This document shows, piece by piece, positions 1-7,542 of a stretch of 12,932 nucleotides of DNA. This DNA comes from Pseudomonadota bacterium (GTDB taxonomy: Bacteria; Pseudomonadota; Gammaproteobacteria; JAKAQQ01): the NCBI GenBank assembly GCA_021828425.1, contig JAKARN010000018.1:1-12932 (forward strand). Reading direction: 5' to 3'. The position numbers were made by a program, and so were the translations under genes. Below the pieces are notes generated by a model. The model saw only the letters and a program-made list of their open reading frames with translations, made no database searches and was not told the origin of the DNA. Positions within the stretch are counted from its first letter, which is position 1. Each line of letters starts with the position of its first letter.

Positions 1-1484
1 CCGATCTACCACGGGCTATCCGGCTCCGATTGGCCCTTGAGGAACTCGGCCCACTCTATGTGAAGTTCGGTCAGCTTCTCTCCACTCGCCGCGACCTTCT
101 ACCTCGTGATTTCATTGACGAGCTCACGAAACTACAAGACCAAGTTCCACCTTTCCCCGGCATACTGGCTCGAAATGCCATTGAAACCGCCTGGAAGGAA
201 CCCCTCGATCGCCACCTTGCCGCTTTCGACGAAACTCCTCTTGCGTCCGCTTCGATTGCACAAGTTCATGCTGCCCGTCTCCACAATGGCCGTGATGTCG
301 TCATCAAAATAATCCGCCCTGGTATTGACCGACTCATCAAGCGGGATCTTATCCTGCTCGACCACCTGGCTTTCTGGATCGAGCGTTATTGGGGACCTGG
401 CGTTCATCTTCATCCGCGTGCCATCGTCGCCAAGTTTGCGCAGACGCTGCACGATGAACTCAACCTGCTTCAGGAAGCCGGACATGCAAGCCAGCTCAGG
501 CGCAATTTCCAAAACAGCCCCTTTCTCGCGATCCCCGAGGTTATATGGGAACTTACCCGCGAGCGGATCATGGTCATGGAACGGATCTACGGGATACCTA
601 TCCATGACTTTGCCTTGCTCCGGGCGCACGGGGTAGATTTCCGGGAGCTGGCACAACGGGGAGTCTCCATCTTCTTTACCCAAGTCTTTCGTGATAATTT
701 TTTTCACGCCGACATGCATCCTGGAAACCTCTTCGTCGATGTCCGGGATCCGCGCCATCCCTGCTACCAGGCAGTGGATTTCGGCATCATGGGTACACTG
801 ACTGAGGAAGACCGTCACTACCTCGCAGCCAACTTCCTGGCTTTTTTCAATCGTGACTATCGCCAAGTTGCCCGTCTTCACTTGCTCTCCGGCTGGGTTC
901 CTCCCCAAACACCTCTGGACGAACTGGAGGCCGCAATCCGGAGTGTCTGCGAGCCAATCTTCAACCGCCCGCTCAAGGAGATTTCACTGGGCCAACTGTT
1001 GATCCGGCTATTCCAGACTGCCCGCCGTTTCAATGTTGACCTCAAGCCCGAACTCGTTCTCCTTCAGAAAACCCTGATTGCCGTAGAAGGGCTTGGCCGG
1101 CAGCTCGATCCGGATCTCGACCTCTGGAAGTCAGCCAAGCCGTTGCTGGAACGCTGGATGCGTCAACAGGTGAGCCCCTTCAATCTTCTGCGTCATGGAA
1201 TCGAGAACTGGCCGGCTCTTTCGTGGGGCTTGCAAGCTTGGCTCGACGAGGCAACCCACCGGATGGCCCGGCATGGTTCTACGGATGCGCCGCAGCCAGT
1301 GGAACCAGCGGGGAAAAACCAGAGTTCCTCGCATTCATTCCCCATCCGTCTCGCCATCGCCGGACTAGTTTTGGCATCAGGAATCGCCTGGGTCGCACTC
1401 GAGCTGCCGCCGAAATTTCTAGGGCCTGCATTGCTGGTGCTATCCGGGGTTTTGCTGGCCTTTCTCTGGTGGCACCCACACTGA
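1..1484 (+). CDS. ubiB: UbiB family protein kinase-like ubiquinone biosynthesis protein, 5' end missing
   Basis: UbiB is an inner-membrane ABC1/ADCK-type atypical kinase needed for aerobic ubiquinone synthesis, probably acting as an ATPase that helps the Ubi enzymes reach their lipid substrate. The reading frame is open from base 3 through the left edge, so the TTG at 30 is an internal Leu codon and not a start. About 493 codons are visible; against the roughly 546 residues of E. coli UbiB, some 50 N-terminal residues are missing. Family signatures appear in order: the KxGQ motif (KFGQ, bases 63-74), the Ala/Ser-rich nucleotide loop ASIAQVH near 250, the VIK lysine near 300, the HADMHPGN catalytic loop at 705-728, and DFG at about 778-786. 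Two hydrophobic segments close the protein (about 1345-1410 and 1415-1475), matching the C-terminal membrane anchor of UbiB. It ends 9 bp before the convergent methyltransferase gene. Confidence 0.95.
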   Translation, partial: DLPRAIRLRLALEELGPLYVKFGQLLSTRRDLLPRDFIDELTKLQDQVPPFPGILARNAIETAWKEPLDRHLAAFDETPLASASIAQVHAARLHNGRDVVIKIIRPGIDRLIKRDLILLDHLAFWIERYWGPGVHLHPRAIVAKFAQTLHDELNLLQEAGHASQLRRNFQNSPFLAIPEVIWELTRERIMVMERIYGIPIHDFALLRAHGVDFRELAQRGVSIFFTQVFRDNFFHADMHPGNLFVDVRDPRHPCYQAVDFGIMGTLTEEDRHYLAANFLAFFNRDYRQVARLHLLSGWVPPQTPLDELEAAIRSVCEPIFNRPLKEISLGQLLIRLFQTARRFNVDLKPELVLLQKTLIAVEGLGRQLDPDLDLWKSAKPLLERWMRQQVSPFNLLRHGIENWPALSWGLQAWLDEATHRMARHGSTDAPQPVEPAGKNQSSSHSFPIRLAIAGLVLASGIAWVALELPPKFLGPALLVLSGVLLAFLWWHPH

Positions 1485-1493
1485 ATGAAAAGC

Positions 1494-2660
1494 TTATAAT
1501 CGCTCGCTTTCATCGCACTGGATCCAACCCGCCCACGATGGGGCCTTCCCCTTCGTGCACATCATGACCCGAAACAGTTCACCAGCTTCCTCTGGATTGG
1601 TCAATCGCAACATGTCCTGAATCCATGTCCAGTGCTCTTGCTCGGCGGGATTTTCCTCCCAGCCTTGGGCTGCCAGTACAAAGGGGGCCAGCCGGGCAAA
1701 ACCGTCCAAGTCCCAGCCTGCACCTTCGAATGCCTCTGCCAATGCTGTGAAATCCACCATTGCGGTGATGTCTTGCACTCCAGGCGCGTAGAGAGGATCC
1801 GCATAGGTTCGGTGCTGCAGATAGCAGGCGAGTGTGCCGTGGTATCGCTCTGGATGGTAATAAAGACGTCGGGGGTATCCGTAGTCAATCACGATTGCGC
1901 AACCCTCACGGCAGTTTTTGAGTAACGCCCTGAGACGTGTGTCGAGCGAGAGATTCCATTCCGTTCGGTAAGGAACTGGGAAAGGTCCATATTGGGATTC
2001 CAGATTTTCGAGCATGTGCTGGGTTCCGGGCCTCACCGGTAGTGCTTGCCACGAGAGGGTCTGGCCCCTGACTTTGACTCCCCATTCAAACCACCCGGAT
2101 GCTGCTTTTTCCACTAGGGCAACCGGCCAGGCATCAATGATTTCGTTTAGGATCACCAGACCAGACCACTCCTCCGCAGGAAGCTGAACCTGCCACTCAG
2201 GTGTCCGGACACCGGAATGTTGGTCTCGGGACCAGAGTGCTGCCTGTCTTTTCGTTTGGGTTGGGCTAGGTTCAATCAATAGATGCTGATCAGGCACACA
2301 TTCCAAACGTAACAATTCGTGAGACATGGCGTGTGATAATCGACCGGTGCCTGGCCCAACCTCAATGAGCGTCGGGGGCAGACCCGCATGGATCAGGTCG
2401 GCTGCAACTGATGCCAGTGTCCGTGCGAAGAGTGTTGTCGATTCGGGCAGGGTCACAAAATCACCAGCTGAACCGATCGTTTCTGAAGCTGTCCGGTAAT
2501 ATCCGAAGCGGGTATCGTAGAGGACGAAGTCCATATAACGATCGAAATAGATCGCCCCCTGCACTGTCTCCATTTGCCGAAGGGCTTGCCGTGTCTCGGC
2601 GCATCGGTGGGCCTGTGGCTCAGTGAGTTCGGGCAGGGGGATCGCAATTTCGGTTTTCAT
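1494..2660 (-). CDS. MidA-family SAM-dependent methyltransferase (COG1565, NDUFAF7-like)
   Basis: This 388-residue protein belongs to the class I SAM methyltransferase family that includes mitochondrial NDUFAF7/MidA, which methylates an arginine of a complex I subunit. The bacterial substrate is not established. Visible signatures are the family N-terminus FGYYRTASETIGSAGDF (about residues 52-68), the SAM-binding loop EVGPGTG (100-106), and NEIIDAWPV (172-180), equivalent to the family NExxDAxP motif. An IDYGYP segment and a C-terminal GVQDITAMVDF segment are also typical. The frame is open to an ATG at 2774, but similarity to the family begins with the ATG at 2660 (MKTEIAIP), so I chose that start; the 38 extra residues look unrelated and would overlap folM. 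No Shine-Dalgarno sequence precedes 2660. A promoter-like pair (-10 at 2669-2674) would start the transcript almost at the ATG. Confidence 0.87.
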   Translation of the reverse strand: MKTEIAIPLPELTEPQAHRCAETRQALRQMETVQGAIYFDRYMDFVLYDTRFGYYRTASETIGSAGDFVTLPESTTLFARTLASVAADLIHAGLPPTLIEVGPGTGRLSHAMSHELLRLECVPDQHLLIEPSPTQTKRQAALWSRDQHSGVRTPEWQVQLPAEEWSGLVILNEIIDAWPVALVEKAASGWFEWGVKVRGQTLSWQALPVRPGTQHMLENLESQYGPFPVPYRTEWNLSLDTRLRALLKNCREGCAIVIDYGYPRRLYYHPERYHGTLACYLQHRTYADPLYAPGVQDITAMVDFTALAEAFEGAGWDLDGFARLAPFVLAAQGWEENPAEQEHWTWIQDMLRLTNPEEAGELFRVMMCTKGKAPSWAGWIQCDESERL

Positions 2661-2668
2661 TGGAGAAA

Positions 2669-2697
2669 ATACTACCCAGATCCAGGGCGTCGTGCAA
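2669..2697 (-). promoter_or_regulatory. Candidate sigma-70 promoter of the MidA-like gene
   Basis: Read on the minus strand, a -35-like TTGCAC (2697-2692) and a -10-like TAGTAT (2674-2669) are separated by 17 bp. The predicted transcription start, 7 nt downstream at about 2662, leaves only 1-2 nt before the ATG at 2660, which fits the lack of a ribosome-binding site. The hexamers match consensus 3/6 and 4/6, so this is only a candidate. Confidence 0.35.
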
Positions 2698-2773
2698 AAA
2701 ATGCTTGCGGACGGGTTGCGGTAACTTAATGGCCGTTTCGGTTTTATGTCAGGATGCGTTATGCTAGCGTCCA

Positions 2774-3556
2774 ATGGTTAGCATCTGGCGTATGTCGCCC
2801 GTCGTCCCTGTACCTGTTCAGACTGAAGGCCAGGTTGCCCTGATCACTGGAGCAGGGCGTCGGATTGGTGCTGCCATCGCTCGAACTCTCCACAGTGCAG
2901 AGGTGCGCATCATCCTGCATTACCACCACTCTGAAACCGAGGCACGGGAACTCGCCGACCAATTGAATAAGATCCGTCCAGACTCAGCACGAACACTAAA
3001 GGCCAATCTTCTTGAGACTGCTGAACTGAGTGACATGGCCGCGACCGCTTTGTCGTTCTGGTCTCGTCTTGACATATTGATCAATAACGCCTCCAGCTTT
3101 TATCCAACTCCACTGGCATCTCTGTCCGAGGAGGCCTGGGATGATCTAATGGGAACCAATCTCAAGGCCCCACTCTTCCTGATCCGTGCAACGGCGGATG
3201 CCCTGAAGGCACAGCACGGATCCATTGTCAATCTAGTTGATATCCACGCTCGTAAACCACTCCGCGGCCATCTCATCTACGGAGCGGCCAAAGCTGGCCT
3301 CGAAATGCTGACACGTGCCCTTGCACGTGAGCTTGCACCCGAGGTACGAGTCAATGCAGTGGCTCCGGGTACCATCTTGTGGCAGGAAAGCGGCGTCCCG
3401 GAATCCGTGCAACGTAAAATCCTCACCCGCGTGCCACTCAAGCGTATGGGATCGGTGGATGATATCGCAAAAGCGGTGCTATTCCTTGTCCGGGACGCAC
3501 CCTATGTGACCGGCGCAGTGATTCCTGTTGACGGAGGACGGAGCATCGGCAGTTGA
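2774..3556 (+). CDS. folM: Pteridine reductase / dihydromonapterin reductase-like SDR
   Basis: This is a 260-residue short-chain dehydrogenase/reductase of the pteridine reductase (PTR1/FolM) branch, which uses NADPH to reduce dihydropterins such as dihydromonapterin or, weakly, dihydrofolate. The nucleotide-binding motif TGAGRRIG is at residues 25-32, with paired Arg as in NADPH-dependent pteridine reductases. The branch signature NNASSFYPT is at 104-112. The catalytic set is Asp156 (VDIH), Tyr169 and Lys173, with the same 13- and 4-residue spacing as Asp181/Tyr194/Lys198 of Leishmania PTR1. The C-terminus has the family VDGGRS ending. The start could be ATG 2774 or ATG 2792; neither has a clear Shine-Dalgarno. 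A weak -10 TATGCT at 2760-2765 would put the transcript start near 2772. Its last 78 bp are overlapped by convergent folB, another pterin gene. The exact substrate is inferred. Confidence 0.85.
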   Translation: MVSIWRMSPVVPVPVQTEGQVALITGAGRRIGAAIARTLHSAEVRIILHYHHSETEARELADQLNKIRPDSARTLKANLLETAELSDMAATALSFWSRLDILINNASSFYPTPLASLSEEAWDDLMGTNLKAPLFLIRATADALKAQHGSIVNLVDIHARKPLRGHLIYGAAKAGLEMLTRALARELAPEVRVNAVAPGTILWQESGVPESVQRKILTRVPLKRMGSVDDIAKAVLFLVRDAPYVTGAVIPVDGGRSIGS

Positions 3557-3916
3557 TTCGGGATCGGCCTCGCGTTCGATGATGACCCCAACCCGATCCG
3601 CACCACGAACTGCACCGGGCTTTTCGAGTACCACCTGTACGGCCTGTACCGGATATTCGGTGAGGACGAGAGCCGCCACGGCTTCCGCCACGGTTTCTAT
3701 CAGGGCAAAGGAGCGATTGTGGATCATTGCCTGGATGCGCTCGGCAACGGAGCGATAGTCAACCGTCTCTTCGATCCTCCCACTCCGAGCTGAAACTGAG
3801 AGTTTGATTGTCATCTCAAGATGGAGAACGAGTCGTTGGCGCAGGGGTTTTTCGTAGGCATGGATACCAATCTGGGTTTCCAGGCAAAGCCCGTGGATAA
3901 ATACTCGGTCAGGCAT
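3479..3916 (-). CDS. folB: Dihydroneopterin aldolase
   Basis: FolB converts 7,8-dihydroneopterin to 6-hydroxymethyl-7,8-dihydropterin and glycolaldehyde in cytosolic folate synthesis. The 145-residue product aligns by eye along the whole E. coli enzyme: the N-terminal IGIHAYEKPLRQRL (with substrate-binding Glu22), VDYRSVAE, FALIETVAEAVA, and the LEKPGAV segment with catalytic Lys99, then VGVIIERE. The usual protein ends at about residue 118-122. Here some 27 residues (119-145) follow, encoded almost entirely antisense to the last 26 codons of folM. The ATG lies inside the tsaD stop (ATGCCTGA, an 8-bp overlap). A good Shine-Dalgarno GAGG (3927-3924, 7-nt spacing) sits in the tsaD 3' end, so the two are probably co-transcribed and translationally coupled. 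Confidence 0.94.
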   Translation of the reverse strand: MPDRVFIHGLCLETQIGIHAYEKPLRQRLVLHLEMTIKLSVSARSGRIEETVDYRSVAERIQAMIHNRSFALIETVAEAVAALVLTEYPVQAVQVVLEKPGAVRGADRVGVIIEREADPESTADAPSSVNRNHCAGHIGCVPDKE

Positions 3917-4955
3917 GGATCTGCCTCACCCCAAGGCATCGACGGGGTGGCCTGACAGACTCGAGCGGCCAGCGTGTCCGGACGTGCTCGTCGGTTGTTG
4001 TTTGTTCGCCAGCCAGCCATCGGAGCCAAGCGACATGAGCAACCATGGCTGCATTATCGGTGCAGAACTCAAGGGGAGGGAAATACACACGGACCCCGGT
4101 GCCTTGGGAGCGCCGGTCAAGTGAGCTGCGGAGCCGTTGGTTGGCACTGACTCCTCCCGCGACGACCAACTTTGATGCACCGGTCTTCTCGAGAGCCCGC
4201 CAAGATTTTTCGACCAAAACCTCGGTAATGGCGGTCTCGAAGGCTGCGGCGAGGTCAGCACGATCCTGACTGGTCGGATCCTCAATTTGGCGGAGTGCGT
4301 AAAGGACCGCCGTCTTGAGACCGCTAAAACTCATCTCGCAGCCAGGTTGGGAGAGCATCGGGCGTGGTAACCGGAAACGAGTGAGGCATCCCGTCTCGGC
4401 TAATCTGGCCAGCGCAGGCCCTCCAGGGTAGGGCAGTCCAAGCAATTGGGCAACCTTGTCGAACGCTTCCCCTGCCGCATCATCACGGGTTGCCCCGAGA
4501 AGCGCATAGCGACCCAATCCATCCACCTGGACAAGCTCCGTATGACCTCCCGAAACCAGAAGTGCTACAAACGGCGGCTCGGGTGGATCTGATCCAAGCC
4601 CGGCGGAGAAGAGGTGGGCTTCGAGATGATGAATACCAATCAGGGGGATCCCCAAGGCAAACGCCAAACCACGGCCGAAGGCCTGACCGACATGCAGGGC
4701 GCCCGGGAGTCCAGGACCTTGGGTGACTGCCAGAGCCGAGAGATCACCCGTGGATAAGCCCGCCTGTTCGAGCAGGCTCTCCACGAGGGGCAAGAGGTAT
4801 CGGCCGTGGTCCCTGGAAGCCAACTCCGGAACCACTCCACCATAACGGGCGTGAACGGCCACTTGGCTGTGCACGAGGTGACCTTTGAGCCCATCACTGC
4901 CATAAAGCGCAACAGCGGTTTCGTCGCAGGACGTTTCTAGGGCTAGAAGGTACAC
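3909..4955 (-). CDS. tsaD: tRNA N6-adenosine threonylcarbamoyltransferase TsaD
   Basis: TsaD (Kae1/Gcp family) transfers the threonylcarbamoyl group from threonylcarbamoyl-AMP to A37 of ANN-decoding tRNAs, working with TsaB and TsaE. The product starts ALETSCDETAVALY (5-18), then GGVVPELASRDH (39-50) and the metal-binding HxxxH (His110/His114 in HHLEAHL). SGGHTEL, GEAFDKVAQLLGLPYPGG, SFSGLKTA, AGGVSANQRLR and the C-terminal CTDNAAMVA metal motif follow. I chose GTG 4955 as the start: it places the ETSCDET motif where the family has it and gives 348 residues against about 337 in E. coli. The frame is open to an ATG at 5072, but that extension overlaps rpsU and has no family similarity. No clear ribosome-binding site precedes GTG 4955, so the start is the least certain part. 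It lies upstream of folB, overlapping by 8 bp. Confidence 0.95.
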   Translation of the reverse strand: MYLLALETSCDETAVALYGSDGLKGHLVHSQVAVHARYGGVVPELASRDHGRYLLPLVESLLEQAGLSTGDLSALAVTQGPGLPGALHVGQAFGRGLAFALGIPLIGIHHLEAHLFSAGLGSDPPEPPFVALLVSGGHTELVQVDGLGRYALLGATRDDAAGEAFDKVAQLLGLPYPGGPALARLAETGCLTRFRLPRPMLSQPGCEMSFSGLKTAVLYALRQIEDPTSQDRADLAAAFETAITEVLVEKSWRALEKTGASKLVVAGGVSANQRLRSSLDRRSQGTGVRVYFPPLEFCTDNAAMVAHVAWLRWLAGEQTTTDEHVRTRWPLESVRPPRRCLGVRQIHA

Positions 4956-4962
4956 GGGGGTC

Positions 4963-4991
4963 TTGGCTTCGTGGATATTCTCGGGTAAAAT
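4963..4991 (+). promoter_or_regulatory. Predicted sigma-70 promoter of the rpsU-yqeY-dnaG-rpoD operon
   Basis: A -35-like TTGGCT (4963-4968, 4/6) and a -10-like TAAAAT (4986-4991, 5/6) are separated by an optimal 17 bp. The predicted start near 4998 gives an rpsU leader of about 42 nt. The site sits in the short gap between the divergent tsaD and rpsU starts, so it must share space with any tsaD promoter on the other strand. Confidence 0.5.
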
Positions 4992-5039
4992 ACCACGTTC
5001 ACCTTGAGACAGTGCCAACGAGGAGAAACCCCAAACCCC

Positions 5040-5255
5040 ATGCCGACCATCCGCGTCAAAGAAAACGAGCATTTCGACGCCGCTCTGCGGCGTTTCAAAC
5101 GAGCCTGTGAAAAGGCCGGAATTCTCTCAGAACTCCGGCGGCGGGAGTTTTACGAGAAACCAACCCAAGAACGCAAGCGGCGTCGTGCGGCTGCCGTCAA
5201 GCGTTACATCAAGAAAAATGCCCGCGATAGTGTTCGGGCCCTTCGCGCACACTAA
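5040..5255 (+). CDS. rpsU: 30S ribosomal protein S21
   Basis: S21 is a small basic protein of the 30S platform that helps mRNA pairing with the 3' end of 16S rRNA during initiation. The 71-residue product matches E. coli S21 in length and along its sequence: the N-terminus [27 protein letters not shown], the hallmark [16 protein letters not shown], then a Lys/Arg-rich tail. ATG 5040 fits the family start. The frame continues upstream to a TTG at 5004, but that extension is unrelated to S21. An AGGAG lies at 5021-5025 with a rather long 14-nt spacing to the ATG. This is the first gene of the classical macromolecular-synthesis operon, with yqeY following after 8 bp. Confidence 0.97.
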   Translation: MPTIRVKENEHFDAALRRFKRACEKAGILSELRRREFYEKPTQERKRRRAAAVKRYIKKNARDSVRALRAH

Positions 5256-5263
5256 ATCCAGGC

Positions 5264-5710
5264 ATGCCCATCACGTCTCAGCTGACCGACGATATCAAAA
5301 AGGCGCTGAAGTCTCGGGATACTATCCGCCTCGATACACTTCGCTATGCCTTGGCAGCCATCCGCCGTCGCGAGGTCGACGAACGGAGGAGCCTAGAGGA
5401 TGCCGAAGTGATCCAAGTCCTGACCAAGCTTGTCCATCAGCATGAAGAATCGGCGGCGGCTTTTCGCAAGGCCGGCCGTGAACGGGAAACTCAGGCCGCA
5501 GAAGAGGAAATCCGGGTGGTCTCTACCTACCTCCCTCCCCGGCTGGAGGGAGCCGAACTTCTGGCCGTGATTGACCGAGTCATCACTGAAACCCATGCGC
5601 AAAAGCCCCAAGACATCGGCCGCGTGATGGGCCGGCTCAAAGTGGAGCTTGCCGGCCGAGCAGATCTGGCCCAGGTCAGTGCCAAGGTCAAAGCCCGGCT
5701 GACTGGCTAG
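5264..5710 (+). CDS. yqeY: GatB/YqeY domain-containing protein
   Basis: This is a 148-residue stand-alone GatB/YqeY-domain protein. The family resembles the C-terminal tRNA-binding tail of the GatB amidotransferase subunit, but its own role is unknown. Recognisable features are the N-terminal helix LTDDIKKALKSRD with RLDTLRYALAAIRRREVD, the central QHEESAAAFRKAGR segment, EEIRVVSTYLPPRL near residue 85, and the C-terminal GRVMGRLK motif before GRADLAQVSAKVKARL. It is mostly helical and charged, with no signal peptide or membrane segment. It sits between rpsU (8 bp before) and dnaG (25 bp after), a placement common in proteobacteria. Only a weak AGG directly precedes the ATG, so it is probably translated by coupling to rpsU. 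Confidence 0.93.
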   Translation: MPITSQLTDDIKKALKSRDTIRLDTLRYALAAIRRREVDERRSLEDAEVIQVLTKLVHQHEESAAAFRKAGRERETQAAEEEIRVVSTYLPPRLEGAELLAVIDRVITETHAQKPQDIGRVMGRLKVELAGRADLAQVSAKVKARLTG

Positions 5711-5735
5711 CCTTCTCCAACATCGACTTCAGGGA

Positions 5736-7457
5736 ATGAATCCGGGACGCATCCCTCAAGCTTTCATTGATGATCTGCTGGCGCGGATTGATCTCGTTGC
5801 ACTTGTGGGTGAACGGGTTACGCTCAAGAAAACCGGCCGTGATTTCACGGGCCGCTGTCCGTTCCACGAGGAACGGACGCCGTCCTTCACAGTCAGCCCG
5901 GGAAAGCAGTTTTATCACTGCTTTGGTTGTGGTGCACATGGAAGTGCGATCGGATTCCTTATGGCCTATGACCGCTCAAGTTTTCCGGAAGCAGTCGAGG
6001 CGCTCGCTGCCCGCCTAGGCCTCGAAATACCAGATCGCAATGCGGCGGATACGGATCCCCACCGTTCGGCTGCACTATCTTTGACCGAAGAGGTAGCCCG
6101 CGAGTATGAAGCCGCACTTGCCACCTCAGGTAACGCCCGTCGCTATCTCAACGAGCGCGGAGTTCGCCCGGAAACAGCCCGGCGGTTCCGCCTAGGATAC
6201 GCCCCCCCGGGTTCCTCACTTTTCAATCGCTGGAAAACCGACGTCGAGCGGACCCGCCTTCTCAAACTCCTTGGCCTGATATCCGAGCGTGGAGACCGGT
6301 TCCGCAACCGGCTCATGTTCCCGATCCGGAACTTGCGCGGTGAAGTCATTGGCTTCGGAGGCCGCACACTGGGCGAAGAAACCCCGAAGTACCTGAACAC
6401 GCCGGAATCCCTCCTTTTCCACAAAGGGCGGGAACTTTACGGATGGTATGAAGCCCGTCAAAAACCAGACCGCCCCGACCGGCTGATTCTGGTCGAGGGA
6501 TATCTGGATGCCATAACCTTGTCGCAGGCTGGTTTTCCTGAAACAGTGGCTACTCTGGGGACTTCGCTCACAACCGACCAACTGCAAAAAATGGTTCGCC
6601 ATACTCCGGAAATCGTCTTCTGCTTTGACGGGGACACCGCGGGTCGGCGTGCCTCGTACCGGACCCTCGAACTCGTCCTACCCCTGGCCCGTGCTGGACG
6701 TCGTTTCAGGTTTGTCGGGCTTCCGGCGAACCAGGATCCCGACAGTTTTATCCGGGAGGCGGGTACGGATGGGTTCCATGTGCGTCTTGAACGGGGGCAC
6801 CAACTGTCGGAATCGGTGCGATATGCGCTCGAGAAGCGCTTCGCGGGGAGTGGAGTTGAAACTCGTGCCAGTTTGGCGGCAGAAACCCAGCGGCTTCTTC
6901 TGCTAATCGAAGATCCTGTCTATCGTGAACTGTTACGGGAAGAACTTGCCCGTTACTTCAAACTGGATCAAGTACTTCCTCGGCCAGCTGCGAAAGTGCG
7001 GTCGGAGAGCAAGCCCCAGAAACCGGACTCACGGGTCCCAGTTGGACGTGGTGGGATTGTGCGACAGCTGTTCCTGCATCTCTTGCACCAACCCGACCTC
7101 ATTGCCCTACTGCCTGCTGAGGCTGAACTTGACGAAATAGACCTGCCCGGTCTTGAACACGTGAAAAACCTCCAAACGGCCTCTAAAAGTCACGAAAATC
7201 TCACGACTGGCCGGTTGCTTGAAATTTTCCGGGACAGCCCAACCGGTACCCTCATAGAAAGGCTTTTGGGGCAAGGCCCTCTCCTTGATGCCGAGGCCAA
7301 TCGGACCGAAACACTGGGACTGATCGCCAGGATCCGGGCACAAGCCACAACCCAGAAGCGCTTGAAGGCCCTCCTCGACCTGTCACGGACGAGAACACTC
7401 TCAAGCGAAGAAAAAAAGGAAATTCAGTTACTTGAGTCGAATCTGAAGGTTTCCTAG
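5736..7457 (+). CDS. dnaG: DNA primase
   Basis: DnaG makes the RNA primers for replication and is recruited to the fork by the DnaB helicase. The 573-residue product is close to the 581 residues of E. coli. The N-terminal zinc ribbon has ligands Cys41, His44, Cys62 and Cys65 (CPFH...HCFGCGAHG). The polymerase core carries the FGGR and PKYLNTPES motifs near residues 207-223. The TOPRIM fold shows VEGYLD (catalytic Glu254) and FDGDTAGRRA (Asp298 and Asp300), which bind the metals. A basic, Pro-rich linker (about 415-435) leads to a C-terminal helicase-binding helical domain that is more divergent. ATG 5736 matches the family N-terminus (GRIPQAFIDDLLARID). The only Shine-Dalgarno-like sequence, AGGG at 5731-5734, is almost touching the ATG, so coupling to yqeY is likely. 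Confidence 0.97.
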   Translation: MNPGRIPQAFIDDLLARIDLVALVGERVTLKKTGRDFTGRCPFHEERTPSFTVSPGKQFYHCFGCGAHGSAIGFLMAYDRSSFPEAVEALAARLGLEIPDRNAADTDPHRSAALSLTEEVAREYEAALATSGNARRYLNERGVRPETARRFRLGYAPPGSSLFNRWKTDVERTRLLKLLGLISERGDRFRNRLMFPIRNLRGEVIGFGGRTLGEETPKYLNTPESLLFHKGRELYGWYEARQKPDRPDRLILVEGYLDAITLSQAGFPETVATLGTSLTTDQLQKMVRHTPEIVFCFDGDTAGRRASYRTLELVLPLARAGRRFRFVGLPANQDPDSFIREAGTDGFHVRLERGHQLSESVRYALEKRFAGSGVETRASLAAETQRLLLLIEDPVYRELLREELARYFKLDQVLPRPAAKVRSESKPQKPDSRVPVGRGGIVRQLFLHLLHQPDLIALLPAEAELDEIDLPGLEHVKNLQTASKSHENLTTGRLLEIFRDSPTGTLIERLLGQGPLLDAEANRTETLGLIARIRAQATTQKRLKALLDLSRTRTLSSEEKKEIQLLESNLKVS

Positions 7458-7511
7458 CCGTTATTTTGATTGGGCGTGGGGCCATGGGTCAGTCGAACCG
7501 GATGGATGGGT

Positions 7512-7517
7512 TATAAT
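7512..7517 (+). promoter_or_regulatory. Consensus -10 box of a candidate internal promoter for rpoD
   Basis: A perfect TATAAT lies 56 bp upstream of the rpoD ATG, within the 116-bp dnaG-rpoD gap, the longest gap in the operon. I see no convincing -35 at 16-18 bp (7489-7494 reads TCAGTC) and no extended TG motif, so the promoter may be weak, need an activator, or be a chance AT-rich match. Known rpoD operons often have internal promoters here. The predicted start is about 7524, just before the hairpin at 7528-7542. Confidence 0.4.
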
Positions 7518-7527
7518 TAGCAGTTCC

Positions 7528-7542
7528 ACCCGGCCTCCGGGT
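7528..7542 (+). other. Hairpin in the rpoD 5' leader
   Basis: A perfect 6-bp GC-rich inverted repeat (ACCCGG, 3-nt loop CCT, CCGGGT) lies 31 bp before the rpoD ATG. No T-tract follows, so it is not a standard intrinsic terminator. It could stabilise the 5' end of a transcript starting near 7524, or mark a processing or pausing point between dnaG and rpoD. The short stem leaves chance occurrence possible. Confidence 0.35.

Noticed and set aside
132..908. Long minus-strand open frame (258 codons) inside ubiB
   Set aside because: It is antisense to the conserved UbiB kinase core, shows no recognisable domain, and is best explained as a shadow of the codon use of ubiB.
1486..1512. Imperfect inverted repeat between ubiB and the MidA-like gene as a terminator
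   Set aside because: TGAAAAGC and GCTTTCA pair only with a bulge and the stem is AT-rich, too weak to call a terminator.
2661..2774. N-terminal extension of the MidA-like protein to the ATG at 2774
   Set aside because: The extra 38 residues contain the predicted promoter and overlap the folM start region; family similarity begins at the ATG at 2660.
4956..5072. N-terminal extension of TsaD to the ATG at 5072
   Set aside because: The 39 extra residues overlap the rpsU start, resemble nothing in TsaD, and would move the conserved ETSCDET motif far from its usual N-terminal place.
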